Translations under genes and position numbers: made by a program | Notes under the pieces: model-generated | What the model was told of the DNA's origin: nothing | Databases searched by the model: none | Seen by the model: the letters and a program-made list of their open reading frames with translations, nothing else | Part shown: one piece after another, positions 8,003-14,698 of the stretch | Numbering within the stretch: the first letter of the stretch is position 1 | How the letters are laid out: each line of letters begins with the position of its first letter | From: Rhodospirillaceae bacterium | GTDB taxonomy: Bacteria > Pseudomonadota > Alphaproteobacteria > Rhodospirillales > Rhodospirillaceae | Reading direction: 5' to 3' | Assembly: GCA_002691085.1 (NCBI GenBank) | Contig: NZGX01000076.1 | Coordinates: forward strand, 5,301 to 21,645 | Length of the DNA stretch: 16,345 nt

Positions 8003-8755
8003 ATGGGCAGGATCATAACCTTTTTTATATTTTTAATTACTTTTTCTTCGCCTGTTTTAGCTCAGGAGAGTTCTGGTTTATTTCCGATAATAAGCTCCAA
8101 AGATGTTGAAGGAGGAGCTGTAGAATATTCTCTCTCACTTCAAGTTTTAATTTTAATGACAATATTGACTGTACTTCCATCAGTCGTGCTAGGAATGACA
8201 GCTTTTACGAGAATCATTATTGTCCTATCAATATTGAGACAGGCTCTAGGGACTCAACAAACCCCTCCTAATCAGGTCTTGATAGCTTTAGCATTGTTTC
8301 TTACCTTTTACATTATGTCACCAGTTCTTGATAGAGCATGGACAGAGGCAGGAAGGCCTTACGTTGATGGTGAAATTGAGATACAGGAGGGAATTGAAAA
8401 AGGCGGTGAAATTTTCAAGCGATTTATGCTTGCAAACACTAGGCAAGAAGATTTAATTGCATTCACAGATTTAGCTGAGTTACCCCAATTCGAGAATCCT
8501 TCAGAAGTACCATTTAGAGTTCTCTTGCCGGCATTTATTACCAGCGAACTAAAAATTGCTTTCCAAATTGGTTTTCTTATTTTTCTTCCTTTCTTAGTAA
8601 TAGACTTATTGATTTCAAGTATTTTGATGTCTTTGGGAATGATGATGCTTTCTCCAATGCTTGTTGCACTTCCTTTTAAATTACTTCTTTTTGTTTTAGT
8701 AGATGGCTGGTCAATGACCGTTGGTTCTTTAGCTGCATCCTATCTAGTGGAGTAA
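8003..8755 (+). CDS. fliP: FliP flagellar export gate protein
   Basis: Five FliP copies form the core of the export gate with FliQ and FliR. The 250-aa product has a cleavable signal peptide (1-20, ending PVLA before QE), transmembrane helices at about 44-65, 90-108, 186-205 and 210-233, and a hydrophilic periplasmic segment between the second and third. Family blocks include 'TAFTRIIIVLSILRQALGTQQTPPNQVL' (in two parts: T-R-I-I-I-V-L and G-T-Q-Q-x-P-P-N) and 'GMMMLSP' near 212-218. The ATG lies 12 bp after fliO; the nearest strong purine tract (GGAGGG, 7981-7986) is rather far upstream, so translation may depend on coupling to fliO. Confidence 0.98.
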   Translation: MGRIITFFIFLITFSSPVLAQESSGLFPIISSKDVEGGAVEYSLSLQVLILMTILTVLPSVVLGMTAFTRIIIVLSILRQALGTQQTPPNQVLIALALFLTFYIMSPVLDRAWTEAGRPYVDGEIEIQEGIEKGGEIFKRFMLANTRQEDLIAFTDLAELPQFENPSEVPFRVLLPAFITSELKIAFQIGFLIFLPFLVIDLLISSILMSLGMMMLSPMLVALPFKLLLFVLVDGWSMTVGSLAASYLVE

Positions 8756-8758
8756 ATT

Positions 8759-9025
8759 GTGGAATTTGATACAAATGTAACTATTTTACGAGAAGCCTTA
8801 TGGCAGGTAATATTAACTGCAGGACCATTATTATCGATTGCCTTAGCTGTAGGATTAGTAATAGGTATTCTGCAAGCTGCGACATCTGTGAATGAAATGA
8901 CATTATCATTTGTCCCAAAATTATTAATTGTAATTTTAGCTTTTGGATTACTATCACCACAAATTTTCAATACTCTTACAGAATTTTTTAATTTTATTTT
9001 TCAGAACATTTCGGGTATGCAGTGA
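8759..9025 (+). CDS. fliQ: FliQ flagellar export gate protein
   Basis: Small gate subunit (88 aa, usual 89) that wraps around the FliP/FliR core. Two transmembrane hairpin helices at about 14-38 and 50-75 flank a short loop; 'REALWQVILTAGPLLSIALAVGL' and 'QAATSVNEMTLSFVPK' (the Q-A-x-T-Q-I-x-E-x-T-L-x-F-x-P-K signature) are diagnostic. GTG 8759 has GGAG at 8749-8752 spaced 6 bases away and lies 3 bp after fliP. Its stop overlaps the fliR start as GTGA. Confidence 0.97.
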   Translation: MEFDTNVTILREALWQVILTAGPLLSIALAVGLVIGILQAATSVNEMTLSFVPKLLIVILAFGLLSPQIFNTLTEFFNFIFQNISGMQ

Positions 9026-9828
9026 TAGATTCCTCATTTGAACTGACCGCTATCTATGACTGGGTATTAATTTCTTTGCTTTATATGATTAGGCCGGGTG
9101 CTTTTATTTTGTCTAGTCCTCTTTATCAGTCACGAAGTTTACCTCTAAATGTAAGAATTATATTAGCTGCCGCTTTAGGTTTTCTTCTAGCTAGTCAAAA
9201 TGTTATGCCAGAGCTAAGTCAATTAAATTCTTCTCAATTTGTTTTTATAATACTTGTTGAAATTGCAATAGGCTTATGTGGCGGATTGTTGCTACAAATA
9301 TATTTTAATATTGCAGCATTGGCTGGAGAGTACGCTGCATCATCTATGGGATTAGGTTTTGCTAGGATGATAGATTTTACCAATAGTGGACAGGGAGCGA
9401 CTGTTGGGCAGTTTTTATCTTTAGTCTTTTTAGTAATTTTTTTATCAGTGGATGGTCACCTTTTATCTATTGCAATTCTTATGGAAACTTACAAAACCTA
9501 TGGGATAGGAGATACATTTAATATTGCATCATTTGCCCAGAGTTCACTTAATGCCGGTAGTCAGTTATTTGTCATTGCAGCTTTAATGGCGCTTCCAATC
9601 GTAGGTGGTATTTTCCTTGTTAATATTGCTCTTGGTATTCTTACAAAAGTAGCTCCTCAAATGAATCTATTTTCGGTTGGTTTTCCGGCAACTATTTTAG
9701 TTGGCTTTTTTCTTCTTTGGGCAAGTTTACCATCAATGGCTAATTTAATGAGAGAAATAGTATGGGCTGCAGAGAGCAGTCTTGAGTCATCATATAATAA
9801 TAATCCTAAGGATATAGAGTATGAGTGA
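9022..9828 (+). CDS. fliR: FliR flagellar export gate protein
   Basis: Single-copy gate subunit that closes the FliP5-FliR helix and contacts FlhB. The 268-aa product is very hydrophobic with about six membrane helices. Family blocks include 'RPGAFILSSPLYQSRSLPL' near the N terminus, 'IAIGLCGGLLLQIYFNIAALAGEY', 'GLGFARMIDFTNSGQG', and 'ALGILTKVAPQMNLFSVGFP', the best-conserved FliR segment. GTG 9022 overlaps the fliQ stop in the 4-base GTGA arrangement, which implies translational coupling, and its own stop overlaps flhB by 8 bp. Confidence 0.97.
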   Translation: MIDSSFELTAIYDWVLISLLYMIRPGAFILSSPLYQSRSLPLNVRIILAAALGFLLASQNVMPELSQLNSSQFVFIILVEIAIGLCGGLLLQIYFNIAALAGEYAASSMGLGFARMIDFTNSGQGATVGQFLSLVFLVIFLSVDGHLLSIAILMETYKTYGIGDTFNIASFAQSSLNAGSQLFVIAALMALPIVGGIFLVNIALGILTKVAPQMNLFSVGFPATILVGFFLLWASLPSMANLMREIVWAAESSLESSYNNNPKDIEYE

Positions 9829-10975
9829 AGGTGACGAACCCGGACAAGAAAAAACAGAAGAACCTACCGAGAGAAGACTGAGAAAAGCAAGAGAGGAAGG
9901 TCAGACTTTAACTTCCAAGGAATTAAGTTCTCTTGTGACGTTAATTGTAGGTTTTATGATGCTTTGGTGGATGGGCGTTAATGCTAATTCAATGTTAGCA
10001 AGCTGGTCAGAACTCTTCAATTTTTCAAGAATTGTTCGAGAAGATATTCCTCTCTTAGATGTTTTGTCTGAAGCATTAGGTCCACCTTTTTTAATCATAC
10101 TTATATTGTCGGCACCAATTATTATCTGTGTAATTATTTCTCAGATGGCTCTTGGTGGTCTAAATTTTTCTCCAAAAGCTTTTATGTTCAAAGCGAATAG
10201 GATAAACCCTATTCAAGGTTTTAAGCGTGTATTTGGAATACAGTCCTTAGTAGAGTTATCCAAGAGTGTTTTAAAAGTTATTCTTCTAACCGCAGTAGTA
10301 GTTATTTTCTTTTTGTTTGTGCTCAACGAGATAGTGGTTTTGCCTGGAAGAACTTTAGGTGTCGCATTATCTCAATTATCAAACTATATACCAGTATACT
10401 TATTTTTTGTTGTTTCTACATTATTAGTTATCACGGCTATTGATGTATCCTATCAGTACTATAGGCACCATCAAAAATTAAGAATGACACCTCAAGAGGT
10501 AAAAGATGATCTAAAACAAACTCAGGGTTCTCCCGAGGTTAAAGCTCGAGTTCGTAAACTACAATTAGAAGCATCACGTGCTTCTGCAGAACAATCTAAG
10601 TCAATTGACCGCGTTAAAGACTCAAATGTTGTAATTACCAATCCAATGCATTTTGCGGTAGCATTATCATATGATATGGAAGGTACATCTGCTCCCATTA
10701 CAGTTGCAATGGGTAAAGGAACAACTGCAATTAGAATAATTAAAGAAGCTGAGAAAAATGAGATTTATGTATTTCACAATGTATATCTTGCCAGGGCGCT
10801 CTTTTTTACAAGTAAGTTAAATAAGGAAATAGAGTCTCGTTTGTATTCTGCTGTTGCAGTTGTATTGGCATATGTTTTTTCTTTTTCAGACCAATTACAA
10901 AACCAAGAGAATTCTCCACCAGATGTAGATGTTCCTAGAGACCTAAAGTTTGACGAATTTGGAAAAAAATTATAA
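9821..10975 (+). CDS. flhB: FlhB flagellar export switch protein, with NPMH in place of NPTH
   Basis: FlhB sits at the gate and switches export specificity after it cuts itself in its cytoplasmic domain. The 384-aa product starts with the usual 'EKTEEPTERRLRKAREEGQ' and has four membrane regions (about 35-55, 88-110, 150-170, 188-208). The linker block 'MTPQEVKDDLKQTQGSPEVKAR' follows at about 222-243. The self-cleavage site, NPTH in nearly all family members, reads N274-P275-M276-H277 (codons 10640-10651). The cut is between Asn and Pro, and both of these plus His are kept, so cleavage may still occur. The rest of the cleaved domain is intact. ATG overlaps fliR by 8 bp. Confidence 0.97.
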   Translation: MSEGDEPGQEKTEEPTERRLRKAREEGQTLTSKELSSLVTLIVGFMMLWWMGVNANSMLASWSELFNFSRIVREDIPLLDVLSEALGPPFLIILILSAPIIICVIISQMALGGLNFSPKAFMFKANRINPIQGFKRVFGIQSLVELSKSVLKVILLTAVVVIFFLFVLNEIVVLPGRTLGVALSQLSNYIPVYLFFVVSTLLVITAIDVSYQYYRHHQKLRMTPQEVKDDLKQTQGSPEVKARVRKLQLEASRASAEQSKSIDRVKDSNVVITNPMHFAVALSYDMEGTSAPITVAMGKGTTAIRIIKEAEKNEIYVFHNVYLARALFFTSKLNKEIESRLYSAVAVVLAYVFSFSDQLQNQENSPPDVDVPRDLKFDEFGKKL

Positions 10976-10987
10976 TTGGAATTTAAA

Positions 10988-11197
10988 ATGAGAGAGTTAT
11001 CGAAACATATTTCAACTTTTGCATTTTGTTATGCAGCCATATACTGTTTTGTTGAAGGTATGGATGCTCTTTCTTTAGGGAATTTTCTTTGGTCTTGCGT
11101 ATGCTTCATCTTTGCTTTTTTAGCACTTCTAGCAGTGTTTAGATTTCAGATTGAACGAATATTTAACAGGTTAAAAAACCATAAAAAGGTTCAATAG
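10988..11197 (+). CDS. Small two-helix membrane protein, unknown function
   Basis: A 69-aa product from ATG 10988, with GGA at 10978-10980 as a weak ribosome site; a TTG at 10976 directly after the flhB stop is in frame and would add four residues. Two hydrophobic segments, about 9-27 and 32-51, form a likely membrane hairpin, followed by a basic tail rich in Arg/Lys that should be cytoplasmic by the positive-inside rule. Three cysteines lie in or near the helices. I do not recognise a family. The gene follows flhB within 12 bp, and the next gene starts 2 bp after its stop, so it is cotranscribed with the flagellar genes. Confidence 0.72.
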   Translation: MRELSKHISTFAFCYAAIYCFVEGMDALSLGNFLWSCVCFIFAFLALLAVFRFQIERIFNRLKNHKKVQ

Positions 11198-11199
11198 TT

Positions 11200-11451
11200 G
11201 TGAGATACTCCTCAAAAGAGAAAAGAGAAATAAAAACATGCAATGGTTGTATATTTTACTATATTACACACATTCAACAAAGACCTTACGGTTGCAAGAA
11301 ATTTGGTTTTTTATCAAAGAATTTACCTTATTTAGTCGTAAAACAGAGCTCTGGTACGGAATGTGCATACTATACGAGTAAACGGATTAGCCAAATAAGT
11401 CGAGGAAAATATGTCAGAAAAAGAAGCGCAGACTCTTCAAGAAGTAATTAA
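11200..11451 (+). CDS. Small four-cysteine protein, uncharacterised (possible metal-binding)
   Basis: An 83-aa basic, soluble product. The core is C14-x-x-C17 followed by 'FYYITHIQQRPYGCKKFGF' (C32), a hydrophobic stretch and 'SSGTEC' (C54). This C-x2-C … P-Y-G-C-x-x-F/M-G-F-x-S … S-G-x-x-C pattern looks like a small protein family I recall from many bacteria, in which the four cysteines could hold a zinc ion or a metal cluster; no function is known to me. The GTG start lies 2 bp after the previous stop. Its last 41 bases overlap the next gene, so the Arg/Ser-rich C terminus may be dispensable. It is set inside the post-flhB gene run. Confidence 0.72.
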   Translation: MRYSSKEKREIKTCNGCIFYYITHIQQRPYGCKKFGFLSKNLPYLVVKQSSGTECAYYTSKRISQISRGKYVRKRSADSSRSN

Positions 11452-12130
11452 GCTAGCAGTTGATGCTGCTGATGTTGCTACTGATGCATCTTTTGAATTT
11501 AAGAAAATAAAAGATGCAAATTCAAAGGTAATTAATGCTGCTGAAAAAATTTATAAGCAAGGTTTATATGTATTTTTTGCATCTTCTGCAGTCTTATTTC
11601 TTGCTATTACAATTGTTGGGCTTCTTGCCTTTACAAAGTTAGGTAATGTGGAAAATATGGTTGATATTAATAAGACTGCTGTGACAACGTTTGCTCAAAA
11701 TGTTGTTGATTTGAAAAATACAATGGAAAAGATTGATGAGGGTTTGAATAAAAACACCAATATAATTGAAGCAGTTTCTGAGAGTGGGGAAGTTGTAAAA
11801 ACAGCTGAGACTACGATTGGTAGAATTGAAGACCAAATAATGTCAAATTTAAATAGTGTTAGAGGTGAGGTAGAAGCAATCAAAAAAGCTTTAAGTGATA
11901 TGGAAGGAACTATGGGCCGCTCAATTGATGGATCAAGTTCAACAATTGCCCGCCGTGTTCTATCTCAATTAGGTGATGGTGTTGCCCAAGAAGGAACTTT
12001 AGCAAGACTTTCAACAAGTCAGGAGATTTTTGCTGAAACGTTGACAAACCGTATAGCTGATCTTGAAAAGCAAATTGTTGCAATTTCTTCAAAAATGCAG
12101 GAAGAAGCTAAAAGGGTAAAATATCCATAA
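11411..12130 (+). CDS. Single-pass membrane protein with long coiled coil, unknown function
   Basis: A 239-aa product from ATG 11411, with GAGGA at 11402-11406. Residues 1-50 are a charged helical segment, a strong transmembrane helix spans about 51-74, and the remaining 165 residues are mostly helical with heptad-like hydrophobic spacing (notably about 90-165 and 205-235). A Ser/Gly-rich break lies near 170-178. No signal peptide, HAMP or chemoreceptor signalling tip is visible, so it is not a normal methyl-accepting protein. Topology suggests a cytoplasmic N terminus and a large periplasmic coiled coil, but the reverse cannot be excluded. Position in the flagellar run suggests a role at the basal body or stator; this is only inference. 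Confidence 0.8.
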   Translation: MSEKEAQTLQEVIKLAVDAADVATDASFEFKKIKDANSKVINAAEKIYKQGLYVFFASSAVLFLAITIVGLLAFTKLGNVENMVDINKTAVTTFAQNVVDLKNTMEKIDEGLNKNTNIIEAVSESGEVVKTAETTIGRIEDQIMSNLNSVRGEVEAIKKALSDMEGTMGRSIDGSSSTIARRVLSQLGDGVAQEGTLARLSTSQEIFAETLTNRIADLEKQIVAISSKMQEEAKRVKYP

Positions 12131-12151
12131 AACAAATTTAGAAAGTCTAAA

Positions 12152-12829
12152 ATGAAACCCTTAGTTATTGATAACATAAGTCCTTTAGGTCAAGCTGGAA
12201 GGCTGGGTCTTAGAGAGGGAGATGTTGTAATAGCGAAAGATTTTGAAATAATTACTGATGATGAGCAGACATTTACACTATCTCTATTTACCGCTGACTC
12301 AATTTTAACAATTGGCAGGGGTGACAAACTCTTTGATGTAAAAATAAAAAGAGGATTAGGATTAAGTCTAAATAGTGCAAGAATAGATAATAGCATAGAA
12401 AGTCTAATAAAAATATTTGAGGAAAGAGAAAAACCTCAAGATCTAGATAAACTAAGTAACTTTAATGTATTAACTTTTTTTGACGAATTTATCGCTATAA
12501 AAATCAGTAAAGAAATTCTTCCCGCAATTATTCCCCCAGTTTGGTTGATTATGGAGGGACTTTTGTTACAAGCGTTGGCAATAGTTGGATTATACGCATT
12601 ATCTTTTTTGGTTCATTCCTATGTTTTTTTAATTGTCTTTATAATCACCTGTATATACTTTTATAGGAACCAAATTGAAACTTTGCTGACGGATAAGTAT
12701 CTTAAGGGTTGTCAGCCAGTAATTGTAATTGCTGCAGACACTGAAATATCTGCATTGGATACAGCCAGATTACTGTTTCCTAGAAAGGCAAAAGATGAAG
12801 AGAATATTCAGCCTAATCTCAGTACCTAA
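12152..12829 (+). CDS. PDZ-like domain membrane protein, unknown function
   Basis: A 225-aa product. Residues about 5-72 look like a PDZ domain: 'NISPLGQAGRLGLREGDVVIA' matches the carboxylate-loop and G-L-x-x-G-D-x-I pattern, and 'ILTIGRGDKLFDVKI' fits its last strands. There is no signal peptide, so the PDZ domain would be cytoplasmic. Two membrane helices lie at about 127-148 and 150-172, with only a very short loop between them, returning the C-terminal 50 residues to the same side. No protease motif is present. The gap to the previous gene is 21 bp, with only a weak AGAAAG ribosome site. The stop overlaps an out-of-frame ATG (TAATG at 12827-12831), and the next gene starts 35 bp inside this one. 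Confidence 0.78.
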   Translation: MKPLVIDNISPLGQAGRLGLREGDVVIAKDFEIITDDEQTFTLSLFTADSILTIGRGDKLFDVKIKRGLGLSLNSARIDNSIESLIKIFEEREKPQDLDKLSNFNVLTFFDEFIAIKISKEILPAIIPPVWLIMEGLLLQALAIVGLYALSFLVHSYVFLIVFIITCIYFYRNQIETLLTDKYLKGCQPVIVIAADTEISALDTARLLFPRKAKDEENIQPNLST

Positions 12830-13442
12830 TGAGTTTTTATTTTTTTTTATATTTCTATATTTATACACTTCCCAACTAAACTCTCAAACCAGAGATGTAT
12901 TTGATGCAATTGAGAACAAGGACTACTCAACTGCGATTAAAATTTGGGAATCAAGGTCTCAACAAGGAGATGCAAGCGCACAGTTTAACCTTGCATTACT
13001 TTATCATTTCGGATTAGGGGTTGATAAGAATATTAATATAGCGATTTATTGGTACGAAAGGTCAGCTGCCAATGGGGATTCCAAAGCACAAAACAACCTT
13101 GGTCATCTCTTTTATGAGGGAATAGAGATTAAAAAAGATATTCCAAGGGCTGTCCATTTATTTAAACTTGCAGCTCGTCAGGGTATTTCTAGTGCTCAAT
13201 TGAATTTAGGAAGGGCTTATACAAAGGGTATAGGAATAAAACCAGACCTTCTAAACGGATTTATTTGGATATCTATGGCTGAGAAATCCAATTTGGGAAG
13301 TGAATCTGAAAAAGTAAAAACAGAAATTTCTGAGCTATCAGAACTTTTAACAGGTAAACAGTTATCACTTGCAAAAATAATGGTTACAAAATGTTGGGAT
13401 ACAAGCTTCAAAGTATGCGAAGTGGGTGATAACGATCAATAA
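12795..13442 (+). CDS. Secreted Sel1-repeat protein (possible MotX-like motor component)
   Basis: A 215-aa product from ATG 12795, with AAAGG at 12784-12788. The N terminus has K2-R3 and a Phe/Leu-rich hydrophobic core at about 14-26, a likely signal peptide. Three Sel1 repeats follow, at about 60-95, 96-131 and 132-167, each with the A-Q-x-N-L-x-x-x-Y/F-x-x-G-x-x-x-x-x-D…A-x-x-x-x-x-x-A-x-x-G pattern. A C-terminal pair C190/C198 could form a disulphide. MotX of Vibrio is a secreted Sel1-repeat protein needed by sodium-driven motors, so a T-ring type role is possible, but Sel1 proteins have many other roles. A run of nine T in the signal region means a second ATG (12829, TAATG-coupled) would reach this frame if one T were added. 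Confidence 0.85.
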   Translation: MKRIFSLISVPNEFLFFFIFLYLYTSQLNSQTRDVFDAIENKDYSTAIKIWESRSQQGDASAQFNLALLYHFGLGVDKNINIAIYWYERSAANGDSKAQNNLGHLFYEGIEIKKDIPRAVHLFKLAARQGISSAQLNLGRAYTKGIGIKPDLLNGFIWISMAEKSNLGSESEKVKTEISELSELLTGKQLSLAKIMVTKCWDTSFKVCEVGDNDQ

Positions 13443-13479
13443 TTAATATTTTTAATAATAATTTAAATGGTGAGCGACT

Positions 13480-14643
13480 TTGACTTCCAGAAGACATTTT
13501 ATCTATGGATCTGTACTTTCAGCGGGTACAGTTTTTTCTTCCAACAGTAGTAATTCTAAGGGCGGTTTTAAGTTTACTGCTAATATTCCTAAAAGATATA
13601 AGGCCTATGAAATTGGCGACCAGACAGGTCCTGAGTCACTTAGGTTGGTAGAGAGAGACGTTGTTATGCCAAAGGATCAACAAGTTTTGATCAGAGTGGA
13701 AGCAACGTCAATTAATGCAAGAGATCATGGTTTAATCTCAAATAGATTTCCTGTTCCAAGAGGACGGCGTCCAAGTGATAGAATCCCACTAAGTGAAGGA
13801 GCGGGGACTGTTATTGCAGTTGGTGACAATGTTAAGAATATCTCTATTGGAGACCGAGTTACTGCCTGTCATTTTTCATCATGGGTGAAAGGTCCCTGGG
13901 ACCCTAAGCAATCATATATAGGTGATATAGGAAATAATATGGATGGATGGTTAGCTGAGCTTGCTTTAATGCCATCATATGCACTTGTAAAATTACCGCA
14001 GGCGGTCTCAAGTGAAACTGCTTGTACTTTTGTATCTTCTGGTGTTACTGCATGGCATGCTTTGTTTGAGGTTGCCCAAATTAGGCCGGGTCAAATTGTC
14101 TTATCTCTTGGCACTGGAGGTGTTTCTTCTTTTGGCGTTCAGTTAGCGAAGCTAAGTGGGGCAAAAGTTATAGTTACTTCTTCAAGTGATAAAAAAATAA
14201 AAGATATGATTAATAAAGGGGCTGATATAGGAATAAATTATAAGACAAATCCAGACTGGGGGCAGGAAATAATTAAATTAACAGACGGAAATGGTGCAGA
14301 TATTGTTTTAGAAAATGTTGGGAGACGAACACTTGATCAGTCTCTTATTGGCTGTGCAGTTAACGGTTTCGTAATTATGATTGGAACAGAGAGATTACCA
14401 GACAATCTACCAAAAATGCCTGGTTTTTATATGAAAAATATTACTATAAAGGCAATTAGTAACGCTAGTGTAAGGATGCTTGACGAGATGGTTAAGGCTT
14501 ATGCAATTAATGGACTAAGTTCAATAATTAGTAAAAGATTTAGATTTAAAGATGCAGCAGATGCATTTAGGTATCAATTAACACATAAAAAGATCGGTAA
14601 AGTTATTATCAATCATGATAATAATAAAGATAAAAGTATATGA
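13480..14643 (+). CDS. MDR-family NAD(P)-dependent oxidoreductase with Tat-like N terminus
   Basis: A 387-aa medium-chain dehydrogenase/reductase of the zinc-independent quinone-oxidoreductase-like type. The catalytic half has 'TSINARDHG' and 'IPLSEGAGTVIAVGD' where zinc alcohol dehydrogenases have C-H-T and G-H-E, so both zinc-ligand sites are missing. The Rossmann motif GTGGVSSFGVQLAK is at 211-224, followed by 'VIVTSSSDKK', 'GADIGINYKTNPDWG' and 'GNGADIVLENVG'. The likely TTG start (13480; in-frame TGA at 13471-13473 upstream; GGTGA at 13469-13473) gives S3-R4-R5-H-F-I and a weak hydrophobic stretch with a Ser/Asn-rich end, resembling a twin-arginine signal. The substrate is unknown. It lies 37 bp after the Sel1 gene and looks functionally unrelated to motility. 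Confidence 0.9.
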   Translation: MTSRRHFIYGSVLSAGTVFSSNSSNSKGGFKFTANIPKRYKAYEIGDQTGPESLRLVERDVVMPKDQQVLIRVEATSINARDHGLISNRFPVPRGRRPSDRIPLSEGAGTVIAVGDNVKNISIGDRVTACHFSSWVKGPWDPKQSYIGDIGNNMDGWLAELALMPSYALVKLPQAVSSETACTFVSSGVTAWHALFEVAQIRPGQIVLSLGTGGVSSFGVQLAKLSGAKVIVTSSSDKKIKDMINKGADIGINYKTNPDWGQEIIKLTDGNGADIVLENVGRRTLDQSLIGCAVNGFVIMIGTERLPDNLPKMPGFYMKNITIKAISNASVRMLDEMVKAYAINGLSSIISKRFRFKDAADAFRYQLTHKKIGKVIINHDNNKDKSI

Positions 14644-14698
14644 ATTCTTTAGGATGTAAAATTAAATAATTATATTACGAATTTTATTTTCTATGTTT
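14644..14698. other. AT-rich gap between convergent genes, no clear terminator
   Basis: The oxidoreductase (+) and the second Sel1 gene (-) converge here with 55 bp between stops. The only dyad is TAAAATT (14657-14663) with AATTTTA (14680-14686), a weak all-AT stem with a 16-base loop. It could serve as a poor bidirectional terminator, but this is not convincing. Confidence 0.3.

Noticed and set aside
11639..12092. Several - strand open frames across the coiled-coil gene
   Set aside because: They overlap the better-supported + strand gene, have no homology-like pattern and no supporting start signals.
11411..12130. Coiled-coil membrane protein as a chemoreceptor
   Set aside because: No HAMP domain, no conserved signalling tip and the helical part is too short for a methyl-accepting protein.
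12729..12794. TTG start at 12729 for the first Sel1 gene
   Set aside because: It would add 22 residues, with no ribosome site, before the Lys-Arg-led signal peptide and deepen the overlap with the PDZ gene; ATG 12795 is better placed.
14657..14686. Possible terminator hairpin between the convergent genes
   Set aside because: The stem is only seven A/T pairs with a 16-base loop and would be very unstable.
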